A stretch of DNA of 64,000 nt from Frateuria_A sp051900535. GTDB taxonomy: Bacteria; Pseudomonadota; Gammaproteobacteria; Xanthomonadales; Rhodanobacteraceae. Position 1 is the first letter of the stretch. Each line of letters begins with the position of its first letter. The stretch lies in the NCBI RefSeq assembly GCF_051900535.1, contig NZ_JBHZGI010000001.1, forward strand, positions 1,178,001 through 1,242,000, given 5' to 3'. Shown here piece after piece: positions 43,152-52,642 of this stretch. The notes under the pieces were generated by a model. It had not been told where the DNA came from. It saw nothing but the letters and a program-made list of their open reading frames with translations, and did no database searches. The translations under genes were made by a program, and so were the position numbers.

Positions 43152-43919
43152 ATGCCCCCGCCTGCCGCCGCCCTGCTCGAAGTCGCCGCCAATTCGGTCG
43201 CCTCCGCGCTGGCCGCACAGGATGGTGGCGCCGGGCGGGTCGAGCTGTGCGCAGCGCTGGAGCTGGGGGGCGTGACGCCTTCCTACGCGGAGATCGCCAC
43301 GGCGCGCGATCGGCTGACGATTCCTCTGTACGTGCTCATCCGCCCGCGCGCGGGCGACTTCCTCTACAACGACTTCGAGTGCGAGGTGATGCTGCGCGAC
43401 GTCGAGGCCTGCGTGGCGCTGGGGTGCGATGGCGTGGTGCTCGGCGTGCTGGATGCCGAGGGCCGGGTCGACCAGGCGCGCTGCCGGGCTCTGGTCGATG
43501 CGGCCGGGCGACTGGGCGTCACGTTCCACCGCGCCTTCGACATGGTCGTCGACCAGGCGCAGGCGCTGGAAGCGGTGATCGGGCTGGGCTGCGAGCGTGT
43601 GCTCAGTTCCGGCGCGCGGGCGAGTGCGATCGAGGGCGCGGCGGCCTTGCGCGCATTGGTGGCGCAGGCGGCCGGGCGGGTGGTTGTGATGCCCGGTGCA
43701 GGCGTCCATGCAGGCAACATCGCGGCGCTCGTCCGGGCGACAAACGCGAGCGAGTTCCACGCTTCGGCGAAGCGTGCCTTGCCGTCGGGCATGCGCCATC
43801 ACCAGGCAGGCCTGGAAGACATGGCCACAGGCGAGTGGCGCAGCGACAGAGCGGAAGTGCGCGCGATGGTGGCGGCGCTGCAGGATCTGGCCGCGCGCGA
43901 AATTCCGGCCTCGACCTAG
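43152..43919 (+). CDS. cutC: CutC family TIM-barrel protein
   Basis: The 255-residue protein has the CutC fold. LLEVAANSVASALAAQDGGAGRVELCAAL opens the first strand and helix, followed by the IRPRAGDFLYND, DGVVLGVLD, VTFHRAFDM and PGAGVHAGNI segments. CutC was named for copper homeostasis in E. coli, a role later disputed; the biochemical activity is not settled. The frame opens at 43056, but the ATG at 43152 begins the conserved fold. It is followed after five bases by the beta-mannosidase gene, which suggests a role connected to glycan use here rather than copper. Confidence 0.88.
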   Translation: MPPPAAALLEVAANSVASALAAQDGGAGRVELCAALELGGVTPSYAEIATARDRLTIPLYVLIRPRAGDFLYNDFECEVMLRDVEACVALGCDGVVLGVLDAEGRVDQARCRALVDAAGRLGVTFHRAFDMVVDQAQALEAVIGLGCERVLSSGARASAIEGAAALRALVAQAAGRVVVMPGAGVHAGNIAALVRATNASEFHASAKRALPSGMRHHQAGLEDMATGEWRSDRAEVRAMVAALQDLAAREIPAST

Positions 43920-43924
43920 CGGTC

Positions 43925-46591
43925 ATGACGATCGCGCTTCCGTCCACCCGCACGCGCATGACGCCACGCCTGGCCTGCATCGCGGGTGCGCTGGTGCTGT
44001 TGGCGGGCCCGGGTCGTGCGGCACCGGCGACGCAACTTCTCGACCAGGGTTGGCAGGTCCGCCTGGCGCCGGGCGATGCCCGCGAGGCGGAGCACCCGCA
44101 GGCGGCACATTGGCTCGCTGCCACGGTGCCGGGTGCGGTGCAGACCGACCTGATGGCAGCCGGCCTGGCGGCCGATCCTTTCGTGGGGCGCAACGAGGCG
44201 GCGATCCAGTGGGTGGGCCTGTCCGACTGGGTCTATCGCACCCGCTTCGACGTCGACCCGGCCACGCTGGCACGCCGGCATGCCGAGCTGGTGTTCGAGG
44301 GGCTCGATACCTTCGCCGAGGTCTACCTCAACGGGCACAAGCTGCTCGACGCGGACAACATGTTCCGCCACTGGACGGTATCCGCGAAACCCTGGTTGCG
44401 GGTGGGCGCCAACACGCTGGAAGTTCGCCTGCACTCCCCCATCGAGCGCCTGCAGCCGTGGCTGAAGCGGCAGCCGTACGCGTTGCCGGGCGAGTTCGAC
44501 TCGGCCTTCGGCGACGAGCCCAAGGGCCTGCAAACGGCGAACTACGTCCGCAAGGCCGCCTACCAGTACGGCTGGGACTGGGGCCCGCGCATCGTCACCG
44601 AGGGCATCTGGCAACCGGTGCATTTGGACAGCTGGGATGGGCTGCGCGTGGCCGGTTTCCATGTCGCGCAGAAACATCTGGGTGCGCAAGCCGCGCAGCT
44701 GGACGTGCAGCTGGATGTCGATGCGGACCACGACGCCCCGCTGCCGGTGGAAATAAGCGTATTCGGGCCGGATGGCCAGCCGGTCGCCCGGCAGGTTGCG
44801 GATGTCGAAGTGGTTGCGGGCCATCACCGCGTTGTCGTGCCGGTAACGATCGCCCATCCGAGGCGGTGGTACCCGGTCGGGTATGGCGCGCAGGACATGT
44901 ACACGGTGCGGGTGCGGCTGGACGATGGCGGCACGCCTCTCTATGAAGGCTCGCGCCAGGTCGGCCTGCGCACGGTCGAGCTTCGGCGCGACAGGGACCG
45001 CTGGGGCCGCAGCTTCGCGTTCGTCGTCAACGGCGTCCCGATCTTCGCCAAAGGCGCGAACCTGATCCCGTTCGACAGTTTCCCTACCCGCGTGACTGAC
45101 GCGCGCATGCGCCAGACGCTCGAATCGGCGCGCGCGGCCAACATGAACATGCTGCGCGTGTGGGGTGGCGGCTATTACCTGCCCGACGCGTTCTATGCGA
45201 TGGCCGACCGGATGGGCCTGATGGTCTGGCAGGACTTCATGTTCGGCGGCGCCATCCCGCCGCGCGATGCGGCGTTCGTGGCGAATGTGCGGCAGGAGGC
45301 GGCGGAGCAGGTCGAGCGCCTGTCGGACCATCCCTCGATCGTGCTCTGGTGCGGCAACAACGAAGTGCAGAGCAGCTGGTTGTCGTGGGGCGACCGCAAG
45401 GCGCTGCAAGCCTCGCTCGCGCCCGCGGAAAACGAACGCATCAAGCAGGGCATGCGCGACCTCTTCGGCGACGTGCTGCGCGAGGTGGTCGCGCAACACG
45501 ATCCGGACGTGCCGTATTGGCCAAGCTCGCCCAGCCAGGGCGGCGACGGCTTTGCCAACAGCCTGGACGATGGCGATTACCACTACTGGGACGTGTGGTC
45601 GGGCGAGGCGAAACCGGCCACCGCCTACCTGGACGTGACGCCGCGCTTCCAGTCCGAATATGGCCTGCAGTCGTTCCCCGACCTGCGCACGATCCGCGCG
45701 TTCGCCGGCGCGGGACCATTGCAGGCGGATTCGCCGGTGCTGCGCGCGCACCAGAAGTTCGACGGTGGCAACGGCAACCGGCGCCTGCTCGACTACGTGC
45801 GGCGCGAATACGGCGAGCCGAAGAATTTTCCCGCGCTGGTGTACCTGAGCCAGGTGATGCAGGCCGACGGGATCGCGCTCGCGGCCGAACACCTGCGCGC
45901 GGCGCGCCCGCGGTCGATGGGCTCGCTGTACTGGCAGCTCAACGACCTGTGGCCCGGCGTGACCTGGTCCAGCATCGATACCTACGGGCGGTGGAAGGCG
46001 CTGCAGTTCCGTGCCCGGCGCTTCTATGCGCCGCTGCTGGTGGCGGCGCTGCGGCACGAAGGGACCACCACCGTGTCGCTGGTTTCCGATCGCACGACCG
46101 CGCTCGACGCCCGATGGCGGCTGCGACTGATGGATTTCGCCGGCAAGGTGCTGCGTGAGGCGTCCCACGATGTCACGCTGGCGCCGCTGGCCAGCACGCA
46201 AGTCGCCCGATACAGCGACGCGCAGTTGCTCGATGGTGCGGACCCGCGCGCCACCTTCGCGGTGTTCGAACTGATCGAGGACGGCAAGCCCATCTCCCGC
46301 AACCTGGTGTTCTTCGCCCTGCCGAAGGACCTTCGGCTTCCGCAGCCGCATGTCCACGCGCAACTCACCCCGTCAGCCACGGGCTACACCCTGACGCTTG
46401 CCGCCGATGCGCTGGCGCGCGACGTGTGGGTTTCCTTCGGCGATCTCAATGCCGATCTGTCGGACAACAGCTTCGACCTGCTGCCGGGCGAGCCCGTCAC
46501 GCTGGACGTGACCAGCAAGGCTTCGGCGGCAGCGCTCCGGCAAGCCCTGCAGGTGCAGGACCTTGCGCATGCCATGGGAACCCCGCCATGA
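43925..46591 (+). CDS. Secreted GH2 beta-mannosidase
   Basis: The 888-residue protein has a signal peptide (LACIAGALVLLAGPGRAAP), an N-terminal sugar-binding jelly roll, an Ig-like domain and a TIM-barrel catalytic domain. The acid/base Glu is at about 480 (LWCGNNEVQSS) and the nucleophile Glu at about 578 (RFQSEYGLQSFP), the usual GH2 spacing. The WCGNNE form is typical of beta-mannosidases, which remove the beta-mannose of the N-glycan core or of mannans. The ATG at 43925 is six bases after the cutC stop; ATG 43958 is a second possible start. Its stop overlaps the GH125 start (ATGA). Confidence 0.92.
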   Translation: MTIALPSTRTRMTPRLACIAGALVLLAGPGRAAPATQLLDQGWQVRLAPGDAREAEHPQAAHWLAATVPGAVQTDLMAAGLAADPFVGRNEAAIQWVGLSDWVYRTRFDVDPATLARRHAELVFEGLDTFAEVYLNGHKLLDADNMFRHWTVSAKPWLRVGANTLEVRLHSPIERLQPWLKRQPYALPGEFDSAFGDEPKGLQTANYVRKAAYQYGWDWGPRIVTEGIWQPVHLDSWDGLRVAGFHVAQKHLGAQAAQLDVQLDVDADHDAPLPVEISVFGPDGQPVARQVADVEVVAGHHRVVVPVTIAHPRRWYPVGYGAQDMYTVRVRLDDGGTPLYEGSRQVGLRTVELRRDRDRWGRSFAFVVNGVPIFAKGANLIPFDSFPTRVTDARMRQTLESARAANMNMLRVWGGGYYLPDAFYAMADRMGLMVWQDFMFGGAIPPRDAAFVANVRQEAAEQVERLSDHPSIVLWCGNNEVQSSWLSWGDRKALQASLAPAENERIKQGMRDLFGDVLREVVAQHDPDVPYWPSSPSQGGDGFANSLDDGDYHYWDVWSGEAKPATAYLDVTPRFQSEYGLQSFPDLRTIRAFAGAGPLQADSPVLRAHQKFDGGNGNRRLLDYVRREYGEPKNFPALVYLSQVMQADGIALAAEHLRAARPRSMGSLYWQLNDLWPGVTWSSIDTYGRWKALQFRARRFYAPLLVAALRHEGTTTVSLVSDRTTALDARWRLRLMDFAGKVLREASHDVTLAPLASTQVARYSDAQLLDGADPRATFAVFELIEDGKPISRNLVFFALPKDLRLPQPHVHAQLTPSATGYTLTLAADALARDVWVSFGDLNADLSDNSFDLLPGEPVTLDVTSKASAAALRQALQVQDLAHAMGTPP

Positions 46592-48018
46592 CCACCCGCC
46601 GCGACTTCCTCAAACTGCTCGGCACCACGGCCGCCGCCGGCGCCATCGGCAACGTCGCTATGGCTCGCACTCCCGGCAGCTACGCCAGCAAGCGCCCGCC
46701 TTCGGGCAAGCGACGCTTCACCAGCGACGCGGTGGAACGCGAGCTGGCGCGCGTGCAGGCACTGGTCGGTGATCCCAAGCTCGCCTGGATGTTCGCCAAC
46801 TGCTACCCGAACACGCTCGACACCACGGTCGAGCTGGGCACGCTGGAAGGCAAGCCGGACACGTTCGTGATCACCGGCGACATCGAGGCGATGTGGCTGC
46901 GCGATTCCTCCGCGCAGGTCGCGCCGTACCTGCCGCTGGCGAAGCAGGACCGCGCATTGCAGCGGCTCTTCCATGGGCTGATCCAGCGCCAGGCGCGGTG
47001 CATCCGCATCGATCCCTACGCCAACGCGTTCATGCCCGATCCGCGTGCGCAACCGCTGTCGTGGGCTCGCCAGGACCAGACCGACATGAAGCCGGGCGTG
47101 GGCGAGCGCAAATGGGAGATCGATTCGCTGTGCTGGCCGATCCGACTCGCGCACGGCTATTGGCGGGCGACCGGCGACGCGGCCCCGTTCGACGATGACT
47201 GGCGCGCGGCCATGCGCGTGGTCGTGAAAACGTTCCGCGAGCAACAGCGCAAGCACGGCCACGGCCCGTACCACTTCCAGCGAACCAGCGACCGACCCAC
47301 GGAAACGCAGGCGCTGGAAGGCTACGGCAACCCGACCCGGCCCAACGGCATGATCCATTCGGCGTTCCGGCCCTCGGACGACGCCTGCCTGTATCCGCTG
47401 TTCGTCCCGGCCAACCTGTTTGCCGTGACCTCCCTGCGCCAGCTCGCCGCGATGAGCCGCGCGATCCACCGCGACGCCAGCTTCGCCGACGAATGCACTG
47501 CACTGGCCGATGAAGTCGAACAGGCCACCCATCGCGACGGCCGCCTGCAGGATGCCGCAGGCGACTACTGGGCCTACGAGATCGACGGCTACGGCAACCG
47601 GCTCTTCATGGACGACGCCAACGCGCCGGGCCTGCTCAGCCTGCCCTACCTCGGATGCTGCGCGACGGACAATCCGCTCTACCGTCGCACCCGCGAGCGC
47701 GCCTGGAGCGGACACAACCCGTATTTCTTCCGCGGCAGCGCGGCCGAGGGCATCGGCGGGCCACACGAGGGGCTGCGCATGATCTGGCCGATGGCGATCA
47801 CCATGCGCGCGCTGACCAGCAGCGATCCGACCGAGATCCGCCAGTGCCTGCGCTGGTTGCGCGATACCGACGCGGGCACCGGCTTCATGCACGAAGCGTT
47901 CGACCAGGACGATCCGGCGCATTTCACGCGAGCGTGGTTCGCCTGGGCCAACAGCCTGTTCGGCGAGCTAATCGTCAAGCTCGCCAAGACGCGGCCCGCG
48001 CTGCTGCGCAACCCGTGA
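46588..48018 (+). CDS. GH125 family exo-alpha-1,6-mannosidase with Tat signal
   Basis: The 476-residue protein begins with a twin-arginine signal (TRRDFLKLLGTTAAAGAIG) and continues as an (alpha/alpha)6 barrel typical of GH125. Motifs are FVITGDIEAMWLRDSSAQ, KWEIDSLCWPIRLAHGYW, GMIHSAFRPSDDACLYPL, and GTGFMHEAFD followed by FAWANSLFGELI. GH125 enzymes remove alpha-1,6-linked mannose by inversion. The ATG overlaps the GH2 stop by four bases, so the two are translationally coupled. The Tat signal suggests the protein folds in the cytoplasm before export. Confidence 0.9.
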   Translation: MTTRRDFLKLLGTTAAAGAIGNVAMARTPGSYASKRPPSGKRRFTSDAVERELARVQALVGDPKLAWMFANCYPNTLDTTVELGTLEGKPDTFVITGDIEAMWLRDSSAQVAPYLPLAKQDRALQRLFHGLIQRQARCIRIDPYANAFMPDPRAQPLSWARQDQTDMKPGVGERKWEIDSLCWPIRLAHGYWRATGDAAPFDDDWRAAMRVVVKTFREQQRKHGHGPYHFQRTSDRPTETQALEGYGNPTRPNGMIHSAFRPSDDACLYPLFVPANLFAVTSLRQLAAMSRAIHRDASFADECTALADEVEQATHRDGRLQDAAGDYWAYEIDGYGNRLFMDDANAPGLLSLPYLGCCATDNPLYRRTRERAWSGHNPYFFRGSAAEGIGGPHEGLRMIWPMAITMRALTSSDPTEIRQCLRWLRDTDAGTGFMHEAFDQDDPAHFTRAWFAWANSLFGELIVKLAKTRPALLRNP

Positions 48019-48082
48019 ATCCACTTTCCACCCCAAGGCCGGCATCCGTGGTGCCGCCCACCGACCCACAGGAGAACTCGAC

Positions 48083-50518
48083 ATGGTGACCCGCAGACAC
48101 TTCCTGCAAGGCATGGGCGCCCTGGCCGCACTGGGCGGGGCCGGCGCATTGCCGGGCTTCGCGATGAGCCGGCCGGGCGTCGCCCGCTCATCGATGGGCG
48201 CCGGCGAGGGCGTGTCACGCTACGTCGACGTGTTCGTCGGCACCGGCGGGCATGGCCATACCTTCCCCGGCGCCGCGCTGCCCTACGGCATGGTGCAATT
48301 GAGCCCCGACACCAACGACGCCGGTTGGGACGCCTGCTCGGGCTATCACCAGCGCGACGGGTCGATCATGGGCTTCTCGCACACGCACCTGTCCGGCACC
48401 GGCGCCAGCGACATGCTGGACGTGCTGGTGATGCCGGCCCAGGGGCCGGTGTTGCTGCAACCGGGCGAGCGCGGGCTGCCGGACAAGAACTACCAGTCGC
48501 ACTTCGACGAAGCGGCGTTCGCGAGCACGCGGTTGCCGCCCGATGCGGTCGGCAAACCCGGCCATGGCTACCGCTCGCGCTACGACGGCGAGCAGGCGCG
48601 GCCCGGCTACTACCGCGTGCACCTGACCGACCACGACATCCTGGCCGAGCTGACCGCCACGCTGCGCGCCGGCCTGCACCGCTACACGTTCCGCGGCCAG
48701 GGCGACGGGCATCTGCTGGTCGACCTCGCGCACGGCTACCACGACGACGCCAAGGTGCCGTCCAAGGTAAGCGATGCCACGCTCGAGCTGATCGGCGACG
48801 ACCTGCTGGTCGGCAGCCGGCGCGTGCACCAGTGGGCCAATGGGCGCTACATGCATTTCGCCATTAAGCTCTCGCGTCCGGTCGCGCGCACCACGCTGTA
48901 CGCCGAGGACGCACCGCTGCCCACCGGCTCGCGCAAGGTGCACGGCAAGCACCTGAAGGCGGCGCTGCATTTCACCGACGTGGCGCGCGAGCCACTGCTG
49001 GTGAAGGTCGGCATCTCTGCGGTCGACATCGACGGCGCGCGGCGAAACCTGGAATCCGAAGTCCCCGGGTGGGACTTCGAGGGCGTGCAGCAGCAAGCTT
49101 CCGACACCTGGGAACGCGAACTCTCGCGCATCCGCGTCGACAGCCCGTCGGAGCCGGTCAAGCGCACCTTCTACAGCGCGCTGTACCACACCATGCTGGC
49201 GCCCACGCTGTTCAGCGACGTCGACGGTCGTTATCGCGGCATGGACCTGAAGGTCCACGAGCTGCCGCAGGGTCGGCACAACTACAGCACCTATTCGTTG
49301 TGGGATACCTACCGCGCGTTGCATCCGCTGCTGACGCTGTTCCAGCCCGCGCGCGTGCCCGACCTGGTCGATGGCCTGGTGCGGATGGCGGCGGAGAGCC
49401 CGGACGGCCCGCCCGTGTGGCCGCTGCAGGGCGTGGAAACCGGCTGCATGATCGGCTACCACTCCGCCGTGGTGATCGCCGAGGCCCAGGCCAAGGGTTT
49501 CACCGGCATCGACTACGCCAAGGCCTGGCCGCTCTACCGCAAGCGCGCGATGGAGGATGACTACCGGGGCCTCGCGTACTACCGCAAGCTGGGCTTCATC
49601 CCCAGCGACAAGGAATGGGAGGGCGCCAGCAAGACGCTCGAATACGCCTACGACGACTGGGCGATGGCCAGCCTGGCCGAAGCGACGGGTGCGCACGAGG
49701 ATGCAAAGCACTTGCGCGAGCGCTCGCGCAATTACCGCAACCTGTTCGACAAGAAGCTGGCGTTCGTCCGCCCGCGTGGCAGCGACGGAAAGTGGCTGGA
49801 ACCGTTCGATCCGCGCGCCATGGGCCACGGCGACAAGTGGCGCGACTTCACCGAGTCCAACGCCTGGGAAGCGACCTTCCTCAACCAGCACGACCTGTAC
49901 GGCTACATGCCGCTGTTCGGCGGCGAGCAGGCGTTCGAGCGCAAGCTCGACGAGTTGTTCGAAACCAGTTCGGCGCTGCCGGGCGACGCGCCACCGGACA
50001 TCGCCGGCATGGTCGGCCAGTACGCGCACGGCAACGAACCCAGCCACCACGTGGCCTACCTGTACGCGTACACCGGCGCGCACCACAAGACGCAGGCGCG
50101 CGTGCGCATGCTGCTGGAAAAGATGTACCGGCCCGAGCCGGACGGACTGGCCGGCAACGAGGACTGCGGACAGACCAGTGCGTGGTACGTACTGGGGGCG
50201 CTGGGGCTGTATGCGGTCGATCCGGTGAGCACGAACTACGTGTTCGGCAGCCCGATGCTCGATCAGGCCGAGGTGATGCTGGCCGGCGACAGGAAGCTGG
50301 TGGTGCGCACGCACGGCAACGGGCCGGACAAGCCCTACATCCAGGCGGTGCGCTGGAACGGCAAGCCATGGACGAAGAGCTGGATCAGCCACGCGGAGCT
50401 GGCCGCCGGTGGCACGCTGGAGTTCGAGATGGGGGCGACACCCAATCTGAAGTTCGGCGCGGCCCCGGCGGATCGGCCGCCGTCGTTCGGGCAGGCGGCC
50501 CCCGCCTCGGAGAGCTAG
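48083..50518 (+). CDS. GH92 family alpha-mannosidase with Tat signal
   Basis: The 811-residue protein begins with a twin-arginine signal (TRRHFLQGMGALAALGGAG), then a GH92 fold. Motifs are YVDVFVGTGGHGHTFPGA, FSHTHLSGTGASDMLDV, YSLWDTYRALHPLL, EGASKTLEYAYDDWA and HGNEPSHHVAYLYAY. GH92 enzymes are calcium-dependent exo-alpha-mannosidases. It shares motifs with the GH92 at 15338-17605 but differs in secretion route (Tat versus Sec) and has insertions (for example LPDKNYQSHFDEAAF). AGGAGA lies 10 bases before the ATG. With GH2 and GH125 it would take apart alpha-mannosyl branches around a beta-mannose core. Confidence 0.92.
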   Translation: MVTRRHFLQGMGALAALGGAGALPGFAMSRPGVARSSMGAGEGVSRYVDVFVGTGGHGHTFPGAALPYGMVQLSPDTNDAGWDACSGYHQRDGSIMGFSHTHLSGTGASDMLDVLVMPAQGPVLLQPGERGLPDKNYQSHFDEAAFASTRLPPDAVGKPGHGYRSRYDGEQARPGYYRVHLTDHDILAELTATLRAGLHRYTFRGQGDGHLLVDLAHGYHDDAKVPSKVSDATLELIGDDLLVGSRRVHQWANGRYMHFAIKLSRPVARTTLYAEDAPLPTGSRKVHGKHLKAALHFTDVAREPLLVKVGISAVDIDGARRNLESEVPGWDFEGVQQQASDTWERELSRIRVDSPSEPVKRTFYSALYHTMLAPTLFSDVDGRYRGMDLKVHELPQGRHNYSTYSLWDTYRALHPLLTLFQPARVPDLVDGLVRMAAESPDGPPVWPLQGVETGCMIGYHSAVVIAEAQAKGFTGIDYAKAWPLYRKRAMEDDYRGLAYYRKLGFIPSDKEWEGASKTLEYAYDDWAMASLAEATGAHEDAKHLRERSRNYRNLFDKKLAFVRPRGSDGKWLEPFDPRAMGHGDKWRDFTESNAWEATFLNQHDLYGYMPLFGGEQAFERKLDELFETSSALPGDAPPDIAGMVGQYAHGNEPSHHVAYLYAYTGAHHKTQARVRMLLEKMYRPEPDGLAGNEDCGQTSAWYVLGALGLYAVDPVSTNYVFGSPMLDQAEVMLAGDRKLVVRTHGNGPDKPYIQAVRWNGKPWTKSWISHAELAAGGTLEFEMGATPNLKFGAAPADRPPSFGQAAPASES

Positions 50519-50585
50519 TTCCGGCGAGCGGGCTGGGGTAGGCGTCTCGGCTGCGCCTGCGCTCGCTGCGAACGGAAATAGGAAG

Positions 50586-50687
50586 CCCCTTTCCGGGAGA
50601 GGGGTTGCAGGTGAGCGTTCGGTATCGCCAATCGGCACGCTCGGCCCGAACCCTCTCCCGGCCTTCGAGCCGGTACCGAGGAGAGGG
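50586..50687. repeat. Two dispersed CCCTCTCC/GGAGAGGG elements
   Basis: One element (about 50586-50604, CCCCTTTCCGGGAGAGGGG) and a second, longer one (50651-50687, CCCTCTCC ... GGAGAGGG with an internal CGGC/GCCG stem) lie in the 307-base gap between the second GH92 and the APC transporter. No gene is seen in this gap. Confidence 0.55.
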
Positions 50688-50825
50688 ACGCAGACATCTC
50701 GCGACCACAACCGGACATCCGGACGTCCACAAACCATGTAGCCGCCGCCGCAGGTGACATGCCCGGCCCACTTTGCGACCATCACCGCTTTGGCGCTCAG
50801 CGCCTGGCAGACACAGGGGCCCTCG

Positions 50826-52490
50826 ATGGCGAACCAGACTTCCATCCGGCGTGACGTCGGTCCTTTCGCACTCATGTTCACCGGCCTGGGCTCGATCATC
50901 GGCTCGGGCTGGCTGTTCGGCGCGTGGAACGCCGCCAAGCTCGCCGGCCCCGGCGCGATCTGGGCCTGGGTGCTCGGCGCGGCAATCATCCTGTCCATCG
51001 CGCTGACCTACGCCGAGCTGGGTGCGATGTTCCCCGAGTCCGGCGGCATGGTGCGCTACGGCCACTATTCGCACGGCTCGCTGGTCGGCTTCATCGCGGC
51101 GTGGGCGAACTGGATCGCGATCGTCTCGGTGATCCCGGTCGAGGCGGAAGCCTCGGTGCAGTACATGGCCGGCTGGAAGTGGCAATGGGCGCAGGATCTC
51201 TACCACGCCGTGCCCGGCCAGCACGGCGAGCTGAGCCAGCTGGGCGTGGCGATCGCCGGCGTGCTGGTGATCGTCTACTTCCTGCTCAACTACTGGAGCG
51301 TCAAGCTGTTCGCCCGCTCCAACAGCCTTATCACGCTCGTCAAGCTGATCATCCCGGCCGCCACCGGCGTGGCGCTGATCGCCAGCGGCTTCCATGGCGA
51401 GAACCTCGAGGTCGGCGCGACCGGCGGCAGCCACGCCAACGATTTCGCGGCGATCCTCACCGCGGTGGCCACCGCCGGCATCGTGTTCAGCTTCAACGGT
51501 TTCCAGAGCCCGGTGAACCTGGCCGGCGAGGCACGCAACCCGGGGCGCAGCATCCCGTTCGCGATCATCGGCGCGATCCTGCTGGCCACGGTGGTCTATG
51601 TGCTCCTGCAGATCGCCTATCTCGGCGCGGTGCCGCCGGACCTGCTGGCCCAGGCCGGCTGGCGGGGCATCAACTTCAGTTCGCCGTTCGCCGAGCTGGC
51701 GGTGCTGGTCAACCTCAACTGGCTGGCGATCCTGCTCTATGCCGACGCCTTCGTCAGCCCCAGCGGCACCGGCATGACCTACACCGCCACCACCGCCCGC
51801 ATGATCTACGGCATGGAGCGCAACGGCACGCTGCCGCGCATCTTCGGCCGCATCGATCCGAAGTCCGGCGTGCCGCGTCCGGCGATGTGGCTGAACCTGG
51901 TGGTGTCGTTCCTGTTCCTGTTCTTCTTCCGCGGCTGGGACTCGCTGGCCGCGGTGATCTCGGTGGCGACGATCATTTCGTACCTGACCGGCCCGGTCAG
52001 CGTGATGACCCTGCGCCGCACCGCGCCGGAACTGCACCGCCCGTTCAAGCTGGCCGGCCTTCCGGTCATCGCCGGCATCGCCTTCATCATGTCGGCCGAG
52101 TTGCTGTACTGGGCCAAGTGGCCGCTGACCGGCGAGATCATCCTGCTGATGGTGGTCGCCCTTCCGGTGTACTTCTACTACACCGCCAAGCACGGCTGGC
52201 ACGAGTTCGGGCGGCACCTGAAGGGCGCGTGGTGGCTGATCGCGTACCTGATCACGCTGGCGGTGGTGTCGAAGATCGGCAGCGCCAAGTTCGGCGGCCT
52301 GGACTACATCCCGTACGGCTACGACCTCGCCGTGGTCGCGGTGATCGGCCTGGTGTTCTACCTGTGGGGCGTGGCGTCGGGCTGGCGCACGCCGGCGATC
52401 GAAGCCGAGCGCGAGCAGGCGGCGCAGCATCCCGATGCGCTGCAGATCCCGCCGGACGAGGAAGAGGCCGAGAAGATCACCGGCCGCTGA
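50826..52490 (+). CDS. APC superfamily amino acid/amine transporter
   Basis: The 554-residue inner-membrane protein has about 12 helices. APC signatures are FTGLGSIIGSGWLFG in helix 1, AELGAMFPESGGMVRYGHYSHG, and FSFNGFQSPVNLAGEARNPGRSIP. The C-terminal tail is hydrophilic and ends DEEEAEKITGR. Family members are proton-coupled or exchange carriers of amino acids or polyamines; the substrate is not identifiable. The ATG at 50826 is used because the first helix follows closely; the frame extends to 50754. A strong terminator lies just after, so it is probably a single-gene unit. Confidence 0.9.
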   Translation: MANQTSIRRDVGPFALMFTGLGSIIGSGWLFGAWNAAKLAGPGAIWAWVLGAAIILSIALTYAELGAMFPESGGMVRYGHYSHGSLVGFIAAWANWIAIVSVIPVEAEASVQYMAGWKWQWAQDLYHAVPGQHGELSQLGVAIAGVLVIVYFLLNYWSVKLFARSNSLITLVKLIIPAATGVALIASGFHGENLEVGATGGSHANDFAAILTAVATAGIVFSFNGFQSPVNLAGEARNPGRSIPFAIIGAILLATVVYVLLQIAYLGAVPPDLLAQAGWRGINFSSPFAELAVLVNLNWLAILLYADAFVSPSGTGMTYTATTARMIYGMERNGTLPRIFGRIDPKSGVPRPAMWLNLVVSFLFLFFFRGWDSLAAVISVATIISYLTGPVSVMTLRRTAPELHRPFKLAGLPVIAGIAFIMSAELLYWAKWPLTGEIILLMVVALPVYFYYTAKHGWHEFGRHLKGAWWLIAYLITLAVVSKIGSAKFGGLDYIPYGYDLAVVAVIGLVFYLWGVASGWRTPAIEAEREQAAQHPDALQIPPDEEEAEKITGR

Positions 52491-52513
52491 TCGGAACCTG
52501 CGAAACCACCGAA

Positions 52514-52540
52514 CGCGCGGCGACGAGCCGCGCGTTTTTT
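52514..52540 (+). terminator. Rho-independent terminator of the APC transporter gene
   Basis: A perfect 8-bp stem (CGCGCGGC, 52514-52521; GCCGCGCG, 52527-52534) with loop GACGA and six T residues follows, 24 bases after the stop codon. Confidence 0.93.
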
Positions 52541-52642
52541 ATTGCCCCAAGGCGGCGCTCACACCCTCCATACGCATGGCTTACGGGGTACGCGACACCA
52601 TTCCGCATCGCCCCTCGCGGGCACCACCTGCGGAGCACTCCG

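Noticed and set aside
43916..46363. 815-codon open frame on the minus strand
   Set aside because: Antisense to the GH2 beta-mannosidase, which has catalytic motifs; no recognisable domain.
48215..50998. 927-codon open frame on the minus strand
   Set aside because: It lies antisense to the GH92 gene and is Arg/Val/Gln-rich without family motifs; a shadow of GC-rich codon use.
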